A stretch of 64,000 bases of DNA, from positions 558,001 through 622,000 of the forward strand of contig CAOLHI010000482.1 in the NCBI GenBank assembly GCA_948474755.1, written 5' to 3'. The stretch is from Ctenosaura bakeri. Taxonomy: Eukaryota; Chordata; Lepidosauria; Squamata; Iguanidae. Below, in pieces: positions 45,656-56,980 of this stretch (position 1 is the first letter of the stretch; every line of letters begins with the position of its first letter). The translations under genes and the position numbers were made by a program. The notes under the pieces were generated by a model, which did not search any database, was not told where the DNA came from, and saw only the letters and a program-made list of their open reading frames with translations.

Positions 45656-46600
45656 TCTGGAGCAGCCAGCAAAATCAGATGAGCTTTATTTAAGAGATTG
45701 TACATTGGAACATCAGATATGTCCAATAAACAGCAGAAGCTCTGGTAACAAGACTTGGTTAAAAAGTAATTCACTATGTGTGTATATACTAAAATGATCA
45801 AGGTGATCTTGAGATGGAGAAAAAATTCCAGGTCTCAGATCCTACCAAGAAGGTAAAATGCCAGTCCAGGAAAAAAAAACCCTGCCAAGCAGCATACACA
45901 CATAACTAAAATAAGTGCTTTTACTTGTTTAAAAATATCACACTGCTACAAGTCAGTGATCTGCGGCATAAAACACACTCACATCCTGTCTAGCATTGTT
46001 ACTTCAATACCTGAAAGACAGCATGAAGTTATGTGATAGTCCTCCACCATTTAGTGAAATCATATCTCCCTAACTATAAGGAGTGAACAGGTCTCTTTTT
46101 ACAATTTGAAAGTTAAAATTTGAATGCAATGTAGTTATTTTTTTACTCTTAGGAAAAAGGAATGAATTACAAGTAACTAATTACACACAACTAGGGCCTT
46201 CCAAGCTCTGTCCAAGTCCATTATCAAATAATCACCTTAAGAAATGGTGATCTTAACAGCAGAAATAACCATCATCTATGTTACCAAAATTTGCTACAGA
46301 ACAACACATGGCAAAATGATTTTGTCGTAAAGTGTTGTTCCAGTATCATGCACAACACAGAGAGAGAGACACAGAAAGGGTAAAAAGAACATCTTGTTAA
46401 ACAAAGGCAGGAGTTAAAAAATAGGAGTGCTATGTGTGCACACTGGGATATCTATCTATCCACAAGATGTCTATTATCCTTTTCTCCTTATTCAAGTTCC
46501 AGAAGAAACAGGTTGCAATAATTTCATAATAAATTATTTCTTGAAGTTTTTATGGTGCATTTCAGTATAAAGTGAAGCAGCATGAGTGGCCCATACTTAC
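45656..46600. other. Unassigned non-coding DNA
   Basis: No repeat family was recognised. If the exon at 46601-46774 is real, this is the start of the following intron on the minus strand. Confidence 0.4.
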
Positions 46601-46774
46601 AGTTAACATTGATTCCAAGTACTCATCTGGGTACTTGTCAAGAAATTCTACACGATCCTGGTGGAAGATTGGTGCTTTCATGACAGCCAACAAGATAAAT
46701 CAGAGCTGTGGTATTGTCTTACCTCTCACCTTTGACAAATAGATTGTCATTCATCACAGAGAGGGAATTATTTT
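46601..46774 (-). CDS. Candidate host exon with start codon (coding part 46601-46681)
   Basis: On the minus strand a pyrimidine-rich tract ending 'tttgttcttctag' would be an acceptor just above 46774. About 93 nt of possible 5'UTR follow, then ATG at 46679-46681 (G at -3, in-frame stop upstream). 27 codons begin MKAPIFHQDR and include FLDKYPDEYLES. They end at a canonical donor GTAAGT (46595-46600) in phase 0. Acidic and aromatic residues make the peptide look protein-like rather than random. I do not recognise the gene. The 'VEFLDKYPDEYLE' pattern loosely recalls the N-terminal helix before GAF domains in some phosphodiesterases, but this is too short to name. The rest of the gene would lie outside the window or be unrecognised. 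Alternatively the true acceptor is 'cttccaccag' within the coding part, or it is chance. Confidence 0.35.
46719..46754 (-). promoter_or_regulatory. Possible upstream ORF in candidate 5'UTR
   Basis: An 11-codon ATG frame ending in TAA lies 37 nt upstream of the candidate start at 46681. If the exon is real, it could damp translation. Wholly conditional on that exon. Confidence 0.2.
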
Positions 46775-47242
46775 CTAGAAGAACAAATAAAAAGAGCTAA
46801 CTTTGAAAATAATCCGCTGTGCCTTTGCTGTGCCTGTTCTGCTTGTGTTGATGTCATGTACCTTGTGAAGCTAACTAAGACCCTCTCAGATGCGGTGGCA
46901 TTTTTATCCACACCTTGTCACACTGTCTGCTGAATGATAGAACTGATTCTGAAGGGCCCTTTCTCTTGCAGAAGCCAAGTGTCAACACACTGCTCTAGAT
47001 TTCAGATTTGGCTAGATATATCTGAAAAGCAATATAGAAGAGTACTGAGGTTGAATTTTTGGGTCATTCACTAAAGAGCAACTTTTAAAAAGTGAATAAT
47101 CCATGTAAAAATATATTAGAAAATTGTTATATTTATAGATTAAAGGGTTGTGAAGGCAACTGAAAGAGTTTGTGTTGCTAAAAACAAATAGCAAAGGTCA
47201 CTGCAAGGACTGGTTCACAATAGCATGGGCCCTCCCTCCCAC
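46775..47242. other. Unassigned non-coding DNA
   Basis: No gene or repeat family was recognised. Confidence 0.4.
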
Positions 47243-47305
47243 AAGAAACAGTCTTGTGGCATTTAGAAGACTAGTACATCTACTGTGGGTTGTATGAACT
47301 AGAGA
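47243..47305 (+). repeat. Fragment of 'agtcttgtggca...agactag' reptile repeat
   Basis: 'aaacagtcttgtggcattta' followed by 'gaagactagtacatctac'. Same family as 52725-52880 and 56575-56672. Confidence 0.5.
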
Positions 47306-47369
47306 TGCTTTCAGTGTGGCTGGTGTTAGAAAAATGTTTGGTAGCAAAAAAGCTAGTAAGTCGCCTATG

Positions 47370-48222
47370 GAGAAGTGGATAGAGCAGTGGATGACCTATG
47401 CTGGGGACTGGAGAACAGTCCCTGTTGGCTCTGCTGGATCTCTTGACACAATTATAGTATCCTTCTAGGCCACCTTTCTGGGATGGGATGGGACCACTGT
47501 TTTACAGTGGTCCCTGTCCCTTTGGAAAGGCAAACTCTGAAGGTGGTCCTAGAGGATTTCTGGTCCACATATTGACCCTTGGCATGGGGTTCCAACTTTA
47601 TCTCTTCTTTCCATCTAACTCCAAAGAAGCGTTTCAGTACTAAATCAGAGGCTGCTGCCTCTAATGGAATGGATGAGGGCAAATAAATTGAAATTTAACC
47701 CAGACAAGACTGAGGTTCTATTAGTCAAAAAATAAGTCAGGAAATAAGGATTCAGCCTGTGCTAGATGGGGATACACTCCTCCTGAAAAGTTTCCAGCTT
47801 GGGCATACACTCAGATTATTTGAAAAACTGTATCTCTCTTTATGAACCCACCAGAGCCCTAAGATCTGCTGGGGAAAGCTTTCTCTCAGTCCCACCACCA
47901 TCTCAGGCTTGCCTGGCAAGGACACAGGAGAAAGTCTTCTCAGTGGCTGCTCCCACCCTATGGAACACTCTCCCATGGGAGGCTAGGTGGGCCTCCTCCC
48001 TGCTTTCCTTTCATAGGCAGGCAAAGATATTTCTTTTTAGGCAGGCATTTAGCCAGGCTGGAGACCTATTTACTCATTTATTGATTTTTAAAAAATTATT
48101 TTATAATTGTATATGTCTTTTTAATGTTTTTATGTTTTTAATTTTTTTTTAAATCTTTTGGAAGCCACTTTGGGTCCCATTTTGGGAGGAAGGGGACATA
48201 GAAATTCAGTAAGTAAGTGAGT
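47370..48222 (+). pseudogene. L2-type LINE relic 1 (ORF2 C-terminal and 3' tail)
   Basis: Translated pieces follow L2 ORF2 order. 'KLKFNPDKTEVLLV' (about 47685-47727) is a reverse-transcriptase motif. An internal deletion follows, then 'RALRSAGESFLSVPPP' and 'FSVAAPTLWNTLPWEARW' (open frame 47799-48152), the canonical L2 C-terminus. The 3' tail 'gccactttgggtcccatttt' and '(gtaa)n' ends at about 48222. It is dead: deletions and stops. Confidence 0.8.
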
Positions 48223-49047
48223 GCCCAGGTTTGCTCAGCTAAACTAATGCACCAATTATGCCCTTTCCTGGAAATGTGAGATTTGGGTACAGAGAAACAT
48301 GCCTTGATTACCTCCTATTTGGATTCCTGTAATGCATTCATGGGGCAGGCGGGCGGGGGGGTCTGCCTTTGGAACTTGTCTGGGAATGGCAGCAATTCCA
48401 CAATGCTGCAGCCAGACTTCTTACTGAAGTTGTTTATAGTGAACAAACACATTTCCTGTTGTACCAGATTCATTGGCTACCAGTCCATTTGCAAACAGAA
48501 TTCAAAGTGCTGGTTACAACCTTCAGAGTCCTAAAATGATTGGATTCCGGTTCTCTGAAAGACTGTACTCACTTTTATAAGCACACCTGAATTTTAAGGT
48601 CCTTGAGAGCTTTTGCTCAGTCCTTCCATCACCAGCACATTAGGTGGCTGCTCCCAGGCTATAGAACTCCCTAAGTTTCTCAGTGGCTGCTCCCAAGCTA
48701 TGGAACACCTTCACACACAGAACATCTGCTTAGCCCCTCTCTGTGCTCTCTTTCTACTGACTAAGGCCTTTTCATTTAGGCAGGCCCTGGGTTCTTAAAT
48801 CATGTGGCAGAACAGTCTATTAATTTTGTATGCTGGGATTTTATCTTTCTTCATTATGATTTAAATGTGTTTTAACAATTTTAACTTTGTGCTTTTAGCA
48901 GAATTGTCCATTTAATTTATTTTTTTTTAAAAAAACAAACTTTTTTTTATAATAAAACTGTACTTTAACTGTACCTTGTTTCATTTTGCTGTAATCCACC
49001 TGGGATCTCACATCAAGAGAAAGGCAGAATATAAATAAAATAAAATG
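48223..49047 (+). pseudogene. L2-type LINE relic 2 with 3' tail
   Basis: It starts close behind relic 1. It encodes 'ITSYLDSCNAFM', 'IHWLPV'-like 'RFIGYQSICKQ' (frameshifted), 'TEFKVLVTTFRVLK' and a 'CSQAMEHLH' block, a decayed L2 C-terminus. The 3'UTR ends 'gctgtaatccacctgggatc' then '(aaat)n' at 49030-49047. A poly-G stretch at 48348-48361 breaks the frame. Confidence 0.75.
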
Positions 49048-50522
49048 AACAAGTGGGACAAGACATAGGAGAGGGAAAGCGGTCTCATGATAGGAAATTT
49101 CTTTAGTCACAAATGTTAAAAGATGTGAGCAGCCCAAAACATATCAATCTGGACTTGTCTCATTAAATTATGGTTATTAAAAGTGGTAAAATCATTCTGG
49201 GCTATAAAGGATAAACAGGTGCACCCCACTTGCTGTATGTAAACAAAATCTGTCACTGCTTTAAATTTCATTATAATTGATACAGCCCTACCATGGAGTG
49301 TGATTAGAATTTCCATAGCTATTTGAATATGTCAAATACTTTACAGTTCATATCTCATTCACTTTCAACAGAACTTTGTAAAATAAAATTGTTTTCAATG
49401 GGATGCATTAAAAACAGCTATTCTGTGAACCCAGGGAGGGTTTAAAAAGCAATGAAAGTGGCTTATATAAATGTCAAGCTTCCTTTGCAACTGTGGAGAT
49501 TTGCAAAGGAAATCTTTAGTGTGGCACAGAGGGATCAGAAATTCAAGTAAAGAAGGAAATAGTTCAAATCCCTCAGTATCCCTTTGCCCTGGTAGCCAAA
49601 GATCCCAGTGGGGATGACTCTCCCCACCTCCAGCCCTAGTTTGGCCCATGGGCTGCAGGCAAATTTTTGGATGCCATCCCCAGTTTTAAGGAACTGAGTC
49701 ACAGAGATACTTATTTGACTCTCCTTCCTTCAGAAATGAACCTGGGTAAAGTTCTTTACTCCAAATGGACAAAAAGTAAGGTCAGAAATCCTTTTAGGCT
49801 GTTCCTGCAAACTTTTTCTAAGAACTCCCTTGAATGGAAAAAAACAGGAAAATATGTATGTATACACACATACATATACAAACACACACATACACACACA
49901 AAGGCAGGGGGAAGAGAGAGACAGAGAGAAAAAGAGAGACCAAGACCACTTGCCAGAGGTCAATTTGCCTGAATAATTTGTTTTACTACTGGAAGAAGAA
50001 TACTTGCAGCTGTTGCTTTCTTTTCCTGCTGCCACAGCAGAAATGTAAGCAGCCTATTAAGATGTATTTATCTGTCCTATAAACTCCTAAAGAGAGAGAG
50101 TCTTGCTCTGCTTAGATGATCCCATATTTAAGCAAAAAAAGGCATGCAGTAATAGCCCCATCCAACAGTAATTGTTAAATTAATTTTGTACGGTGAAGGT
50201 ACAATGGGTTTAACAACTGTGTAGTGCACACATGTTTTAATTTAAAAAACCAGAGCCTCCTGGAAATGAGATCTGAATAAAATCTAAAAGTGGAATCTCA
50301 GTTCGTCTTTCACAGAAGCCCAAAATTGTCCAGAGGGTCCACCAGTTTCCCATAAATAGCTGTTGGCAGTGGGAGACTTCACAGTTTTTTGAGAAGGAAG
50401 AGAATTGCTACTAATTACACCTTAATCCATTCCTTTGACTGAAGCTTTCTGTCAGCAGATGGAAATTAGCTGGATACTACTCTATGGAAAAGATTATTGA
50501 TATTGTCCAGATAACAACTGCC
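49048..50522. other. Unassigned non-coding DNA
   Basis: (CA)n/(GA)n low complexity lies at 49857-49940. No gene was recognised. Confidence 0.4.
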
Positions 50523-50651
50523 AGGTGTGGGCAACCTGTGTTTCTCCAGACATTGGGCTGGATCTCCCATCGGCCCTAGCCAGAATACCTAAAGGTGAGA
50601 GGTAAGAGAAGTTGCAGTCCAACAACATCTGAAAGGCCGGTTACCCACCCT
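50523..50651. mobile_element. Palindromic MITE ('gggcaacctgtg...' family)
   Basis: The left 'aggtgtgggcaacctgtgtt' is mirrored by the right 'gaaaggccggttacccaccc'. The inner arm 'gttgcagtccaacaacatct' is typical of the widespread squamate 'actacaactcccat' MITEs. Confidence 0.7.
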
Positions 50652-50814
50652 AAAGCTAATGTAAAATCCAGATTAATTCTGAAACATTTCTTTCTAACTT
50701 TCATGCACCCATGAAATGCTTTTAAGATTGTTTCATCCCTCCACAGAACACTGAATATTTACTTTTTAAAAAATTACATAATGACAATTTGTAAACCCAG
50801 CTTCCTTTTATTAC

Positions 50815-50945
50815 ATCTATTTATTCTTCCTTTTATTCAGTTTGGGACTCAAGGTGGCTTAGTTGACACACAACATGGCTAAAAATTCACAGCATACAAA
50901 AATTAAAAAGTAATTCAATTATTTTAAAAAAATTAAATTTAAACA
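50815..50945 (-). mobile_element. L2-like LINE 3' tail
   Basis: In minus orientation it has 'ttcagtttgggactcaaggt' then 'ggcttagttgacacacaac' and A-rich 3'UTR complement. Confidence 0.6.
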
Positions 50946-51251
50946 AGTTAAATGCTTTGGCATTTTAGGAAGGTTATTCCTCAAACAAAAGTGGTCTAGT
51001 TAACATGTTGGAACTTCTTACAAGAATCTCGGATCACCAATACTTTTTTTTAACAGACATGGGCACCACAAACCATTTATTTCTTGAATTCTTCAGTCAT
51101 TTCTTCCACACATTTTGAGGGGAGCAAGGGAGGGATTCCCTGAACAAGCAATGTTCATTCCCACACTCCCAGATGTACCCTTAATCTTAACCAGGTATCT
51201 TTTTGAATCCATAAGCTAAGGAATATTCAGTCCCCATTGTGCTAAACCTGA

Positions 51252-51437
51252 GGCCCTTTCACACTACACAGTTATAACACTATGTACCGCTTTAACTATC
51301 CTGGCTGCATTGTATGAAATCCTGGAATTTGTAGTTTGGTCAGAGATGCTACAGCTTCCTGGTTCAGAACTCTAAAACTAGATATCCCAGGATTCCATGG
51401 GCTGTTGGCAGTTAAAGTGGACTACAGCACTATAGTT
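51252..51437. mobile_element. hAT-like MITE ('ggaatttgtagttt' family)
   Basis: 'ggccctttcacactacacag' at the left, 'cctggaatttgtagtttggt' and 'tatcccaggattccatgggc' as inverted inner halves, and a degraded right end 'cagcactatag'. Its ends resemble the CpG-rich MITE at 16202 only in the first bases. Confidence 0.65.
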
Positions 51438-51539
51438 GAAACAAGGTGAGATGACTTTGGCATTTACGGTGACTGACAGATATATACTTTAAAGTTCCAG
51501 GCTACAGAATGTTAAAATTATTTTAAAAATTAAAAATCT

Positions 51540-51880
51540 ATATATTTTATTCATTTGTATTCCGCCTTTCTCCCGATAATGAGACTCAAGGCAGCTAACA
51601 ACATATTTAAGAACAATAAAACATTAATACAAAGTCAAGTGTAAATATAAGAGTTATGTAAGAGGCAATTTAAAAAGTAAACAATTTATAGAGTTAAAAC
51701 ATTAAAATTAAAGACCATATGCAAACCTTAAAAACAGCACCGGACAACATTAAAACCCCATCTGAGTCACTTTTTAAAAGCTTCAGGACATAAAAATTTT
51801 TTGACTTGCTGATGGAAGGAGACCAAAGACGGAGCTATCCTGGCCTCCCTTGGGAGCAGCCACTGAGAAAGGCTGCTTGC
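51540..51880 (-). mobile_element. L2-like LINE 3' end
   Basis: In minus orientation it has the tail complement 'catttgtattccgcctttct' and 'gagactcaaggcagctaaca', an A-rich 3'UTR with 'aacattaaaaccccatctga', up to the '(g)ggagcagccactgagaaag' segment. Confidence 0.7.
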
Positions 51881-52724
51881 AATTTATATTCAGAATCAAG
51901 CAAATACCCATTTTCTCCTTTCCCCTCCCAAGTAGGAATAAGCAGCTTAAACTGCTTACACTATACAGAAATATTGGAGCTCTAGGCTCACTCAAATCAC
52001 CTTATTACTATTTTATTTCTAAAAAACATAATTTGTAAGGACCTAATCAAGGTTAGTAAAAGTCAAGATCTTATCATTCTTACCCAGAAGAGTTAATTCA
52101 AATATCATCACACTCACTATTAAAATTGCAAAGAGAAGCTTCTGTTACTTACACCACTTCCTGAAATCAAAGAGATTAGAAGAAATCATGGGAGGAATTT
52201 CCTGCAAGTCCTTCTTTCCCTCAAAAAAGTTAGGGTGAGGATAGATACAATTTGAAAACAAAGTCCTGGCTTCCTCCTTGCTTTTTGTCAAGAGATCACT
52301 CAGCTGTCAGCATTGCCTTGCCCTCCTGGTTTCAGGCAGGTACAAGCTTCCACATTTTTCAAAAATTAAAATGCTCTGCCAGGGTTTGCACATTCATTAA
52401 CCTCCATTTTCAAAAAGTGCCTGAGGGATTAGGCTATGCGTGTTCATTTGCTGATGATATAAAGAGGCAACAGGGAATTAGGCACAGATCAATGCAGAGC
52501 TGCTCTCAAATGTGCACAATCCCACCGTCACTCCTCAGAGTGGTCAGTCTAGAAACGTATGTGCATGCTGAACACCGTGAAAGCACATACAGAATCCAGC
52601 AGGCTATAAAAAGTTGTCACCCATCTTCAGATACATTGGCTACAGGTTCAATCAACCAGATGTTTGAAAGATCTTAACGAATAGCACCTATAGCAGCTCT
52701 GACACTGAGAAAAAGAAATTTCTC
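51881..52724. other. Unassigned non-coding DNA with a 141-codon open frame
   Basis: An ATG frame at 52252-52677 has no signal peptide, domain motif or bounded splice signals that I recognise. I treat it as chance. Confidence 0.35.
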
Positions 52725-52880
52725 TAACTTCGTAAGATGTATCTGATCAAGGAGCCTGGAATCCACAAAAGCTTATGCTAGAAATTACTTTTCTCAGCTA
52801 GTCTCAAAGGTGACACAAAGGTGACACAGGATTCCTTCATATGTTTTTATCCCAGAACAGACTCACATGGCTATGTCCTC
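52725..52880 (-). repeat. Interspersed reptile repeat ('cagactcacatggcta' end)
   Basis: 'gtaagatgtatctgatcaag', 'atccacaaaagcttatgcta' and 'cccagaacagactcacatgg' match the order of a repeat common in reptile genomes; the opposite strand is seen at 56575-56672. Confidence 0.6.
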
Positions 52881-53154
52881 GAGAGCTTAGAAAGTTACTC
52901 TTAAAAAAAAAAAATCAACTCATTATGTAACTCATTACAGAGCATCGAAGTACTTTTGTTACCAATAGCATTATTTTCAAAAACTCATGATGTTAAATGT
53001 TACATTGCACACAACTTTTATAATTTTAGCAGGTGGGGAACACTTAGAATTGGGAAGGGAATTTCATAGAACTTGAAAAAAAATCCATACAAACTGCCTC
53101 TAAAAATGTTTCAAAATGCCCTTTAACATGGCAAGAAAACGCTATGTATTACAC
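52881..53154. other. Unassigned non-coding DNA
   Basis: No gene or repeat family was recognised. Confidence 0.35.
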
Positions 53155-53156
53155 TG

Positions 53157-53272
53157 AGATGGGCAAAATTCAGCCCTTCAGATGGTGTTGGACTGAAACT
53201 CCTACACTGGGTAAGGCTGACTGGAGTTGTAGTCCAATAATATCTTCGTTCTTCCACCTGTTCATGCCCCAA
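53157..53272. mobile_element. Palindromic MITE
   Basis: 'gatggtgttggactgaaact' and 'tggagttgtagtccaataat' are inverted arms. Same class as 50523-50651. Confidence 0.65.
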
Positions 53273-54160
53273 AGCATTATCCTGCCCTGCTCATTATACC
53301 TGTAATGTCCTTGTAACACATTACTTCAAAGCTCTGCAAGCAATCACAGATGGAACTTTTACTAGGTTAAAAAATTCAGCTAAAAAATGTCTTAAGGAAG
53401 TTGTGCATCCTTTACTTTCTAGATATGGGGACAAACACCCCAAACTAACATCTGCTGCTCTGTGAAGCAAGAAGGTCAAATCTCTTTCCTTCCTATGCAT
53501 ACTGCAGCAATAAAAGAGCGGTAAGAAGAAAAAAAAGAATAGTCCAAAAATAATATTTTAAAACACTGGAAAAATCTTCAAAGCACCCCAAAGAACTGTC
53601 AGAGGCAATGATTTCAGAGCAGGCTTCTGAACAGACCGTCTCCGCCAGGGGCAAGAGACTGGAATTTAGCACAGGCTGGAGTCAGATTGGCTATAAGGAG
53701 CCAAAACCCCCTTTGCTGCAGCAGCAAATGACCAGTTTCTGGCAGGAAAAAGAACCTATTCATCTCCAAGGGAGGCAAGAGGTCACAGAGAACTTGCAGA
53801 GACTGAACGAGGGAGGCCCTATTTCAAGTACCTTCTTTGTCCGGGGTTTTCAACCACCCTTTCGGTGTCTAGGTTGGGAAGCTGGGCTTTCTTAGCAATG
53901 GCACTGCTTTTTTGGAAAAGCCATTGAAGAGGGGTCATCTCACTCCATTTTGGAGTAATATTGTCAATGCAATATTTTTTATTAAACCAGAAGGGGATAT
54001 ATCAATTGCAAAAATCAAAAATTTTTCCCCTAGATTTCATGAAAAATCATTACTAGATTCTCAAATCATGGTTACTAAATGTCTGAAAACTATACCTAGC
54101 TACATATTTCTATGGTATACCCTTAATGAGACTGAGGCAAATGTCTCAGCCCACTTGGCA
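53273..54160. other. Unassigned DNA with a balanced-composition open frame
   Basis: 53608-53895 (95 codons, plus) is richer in GC and CpG than its surroundings and sits in no repeat I recognise. It has no recognisable motif. It could be a conserved non-coding element, an unrecognised exon or chance. Confidence 0.25.
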
Positions 54161-54162
54161 TC

Positions 54163-54602
54163 CCGTATTTTCCGGTGTATAAGATGACTGGGCGTATAAG
54201 ACGACTCCCAACTTTTCCAGTTAAAATATAGAGTTTGGGATATACTCGCCGTATAAGACTACCCCTCATCCAACGTGCACCAAATAAAAATTAAAAAAAA
54301 AATCTGATTTCAGTATGGTAATTTTAATTCAAATGCTTATGACATGCAGGTACTTAGCAGGAAAACTGTCACTTATAAGGCTGTTTGTCATCAAACATGA
54401 TGGGGTTTTGACTGGGGGGGGGAAGCTCCGCGGGCTGGCGGGAACTTCCGCGGCGCTTCTCCTCAGGCGGGGGGAAGCTCCGCGGGTGGGCGGGAAAGGC
54501 GGCAACGGTGCCTCCCCGTCACACCCGGCATATAAGACAACCCCCGACTTTTGCAAAGTTTTTTGGGGGTCAAAAGGTCATCTTATACACCGGAAAATAT
54601 GG
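54163..54602. mobile_element. Tc1/mariner-like MITE, 440 bp, GC-rich core
   Basis: The TIRs 'ccgtattttccggtgtataa' and the complement of 'ttatacaccggaaaatatgg' extend 26 bp with one mismatch. TA follows the right end (54603-54604); the left flank is TC, read as a mutated TA. Subterminal 'gtataagac' motifs recur. The core at 54414-54520 is GC/CpG-rich with a block ('ggggaagctccgcggg') repeated at a 52-bp period. No transposase. Confidence 0.8.
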
Positions 54603-54604
54603 TA

Positions 54605-56464
54605 CTATTTGAGTTTTATATCACATCTTCACAGCTACAAAACAGAAAAAGGCTTGTTGAGGGGGCACGGATAGAAAGATTAAGAACTGCCATACTCTCC
54701 ATGAATCTTCAAATCTAATCTGTGCTCTTAAGGTAGGCAAAAACTCAATTGATTAATTAATTTTAAGATCTGTGGCTGTGACCCTTATTCAGCCTCTCCT
54801 GAAGTGCAGTGGCTGGCAAATTGTGTCAAGACTTATCCAGCAATGGTTCTAAATCACTGGGATGCTCTGCTCATAGATACTGATGTAGAACCAACCTCAC
54901 TGTCTTTCAGGTATCACAGAAAGGTCTGTTTGTTGTGGTTGCTTTTAATCTTGTGTGACATTGAGGCTGACAATTTTTCAGACATTTTACAACCTGTACC
55001 GTATTAATGCATTTGGCGTGGTGAGAGGCGATTTTTCCCCAGAATCTGTTTCTCCTTCAGCCTCTTGAAAATCTGCTTTGGAGGATTGGAAAACTCTCAA
55101 GAATAGAGTAGAAGCCGAGAAAGGCAAAGTTAGCATAACAAAACAAAACAATCTTCTACAAAGAAGCTTCTAAAGACCTGGAGACCACCCCAACAGAAAG
55201 ACAAATTACTGCTTATGCTAGTAAAGATACTTGCCTGCGAATGGTAGTCCAGAAACGGGAAATGAAGTAGTATTCACAGGGCACAATCAAACAGTCTGCT
55301 TGAGACTGAGTACGTAATTCTAATAAGTAATATTCATAACCTACTTTGTATAACAATGTAGATTAAAGTCGTTAACAAAACTGATAAACAATTTTTTTAA
55401 AGAATCACTAAAATAATCTTGAAATGGCAATTAAAATATTAGAAGCAGCAACAGTCAGCTCTTTTTTTTAAGTGAGAGTAGGTCCAAGATACAGATGAGC
55501 TTCAGATGTATAAAGAATTTATGAGGTTTAATAGCTTCTAGATCTTAGACGACAGCTGTGTGTGCGTTGTGTGCTTGACCCTAGAAATGTCACTAAGAAA
55601 TAAAGCACTGTGTCGTACAACACAATTTTAAAAACTCACAACAATCTTCGCAGACTTTATTTATCAGTTGCAAAAGAAAAAAGCAAATAAAATCAATCTT
55701 CCTAATGACAATAAAGCATTATATTATGTCTATTTAAGACTTCCAGATGTTCACAGTTTAAAAAGCCAAACAATACTACTAGTTTTTGTTAAGAGGTAAT
55801 AGGCTAAAAGAACAATAGTAACAAAGGTTGTAGTCCACTATCATTAGAACTTAAAGTACAAAAATAAATTAAATAAGAGTAAAAAAAGTTGTGCAATAAA
55901 GCTGGTATAAACAAAGTTAATGAAAAAGAACTGTTCTGAACTTATGTTGTGGGTTTTGCTTGGAGTTTTAAAAAATTAAAAACAGTATTTGTTCTCTGAA
56001 GTATCCACACAATATTGAGGTCCAGATGTTTTAATAGCCAAATGCAAGCCTTGTGGGTTCTTTCCTTGTAGCTTTCTTTCTTTAAAAGAAAATTATTTCT
56101 GGCTGTCTTTTTCCTCCTTGGCAATCCTTTTTGTCACTCCACTGAAATATTTATCACGAAAGGAATTGTGACTTTTGTATGGCAGATACTGGCTTTCCAA
56201 TATGTGAAAATCATGGTCTTCATCCTATATGGTATTAAAAATGCATTGTTCAGACACATGCTAAGTGTTGTCCTAGTTTGATACAAGAACATCTCCCCAA
56301 GATAATTAACTAGACGTCTCAAATCAAAAACATATTTACAGCTCAATCCTGAGAATTAAGCATTTTCATCAAACAGATCATCCAACAGCTATCCAGTCCT
56401 GTTGCAAAATATCCCATCATTCCTTCCTCACAGCCAAATAATGTTGGATCACAATTAAGATCTT
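54605..56464. other. Unassigned AT-rich non-coding DNA
   Basis: No gene was recognised. Frames at 54804-55007 and 55942-56346 carry no recognisable motif. Confidence 0.4.
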
Positions 56465-56562
56465 TCATTCTAAAGTAAGGGTAGAAAACATGAGCCTCCA
56501 GATCTTGTTGAACTCCAATTTCCATCATCCCTCAACCCTGGCTATGTACCTAGGACAGATGT
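56465..56562. mobile_element. MITE half-element
   Basis: 'gagcctccagatcttgttga' and 'actccaatttccatcatccc' form one arm of the 'actacaactcccat' MITE class. The other arm is missing. Confidence 0.5.
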
Positions 56563-56574
56563 CCTCCAGTGAGT

Positions 56575-56672
56575 AAAAACAGAAAAGAGTCTTGTAGCAC
56601 TTCAAAGACTGAACACATTTATTATGGAATAAATTTTCAGAGACCCAAGTCCATTTCAGATGTTGATGATGA
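56575..56672 (+). repeat. Interspersed reptile repeat ('agagtcttgtagcac' end)
   Basis: 'cagaaaagagtcttgtagca', 'cttcaaagactgaacacatt', 'tattatggaataaattttca' and 'gtccatttcagatgt', in the usual order. Confidence 0.65.
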
Positions 56673-56839
56673 AATGACGGTGATCCTTCATTCATTTCAC
56701 TTTTGCCTTTTAAATAGATCACAGAGACTACATAATAACATAACTCTTAATTTTTCTATTAAATGTCAGCTGAAACTCTCATAGGATTTTTTTTAAACTG
56801 AAACACATCTGAGCCATAGTAGACTGGATGATATCCTGC

Positions 56840-56980
56840 TGCTTTATTTGTACCCCATCTTTTTCTGAAAGTTCAGACTCAAGGCTGCTTACTAGATAAA
56901 AAGAAATGCAAATAAAAACTCAAGTAGATAAAAACATGCAAAAAAGACCTTTTTTAAAAAACAAACAAACAATTTTTTAA
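56840..56980 (-). mobile_element. L2-like LINE 3' tail
   Basis: In minus orientation it has 'ctttatttgtaccccatctt' and 'gactcaaggctgcttactag', followed by an A-rich 3'UTR complement. Confidence 0.55.

Noticed and set aside
52252..52677. 141-codon open frame on the plus strand
   Set aside because: No family motif, no splice or promoter context, and residue order looks random. A frame of this length is expected by chance in 64 kb.
54315..54674. 119-codon plus-strand frame
   Set aside because: It lies in the GC-rich core of a mariner-type MITE and runs out through its TIR.
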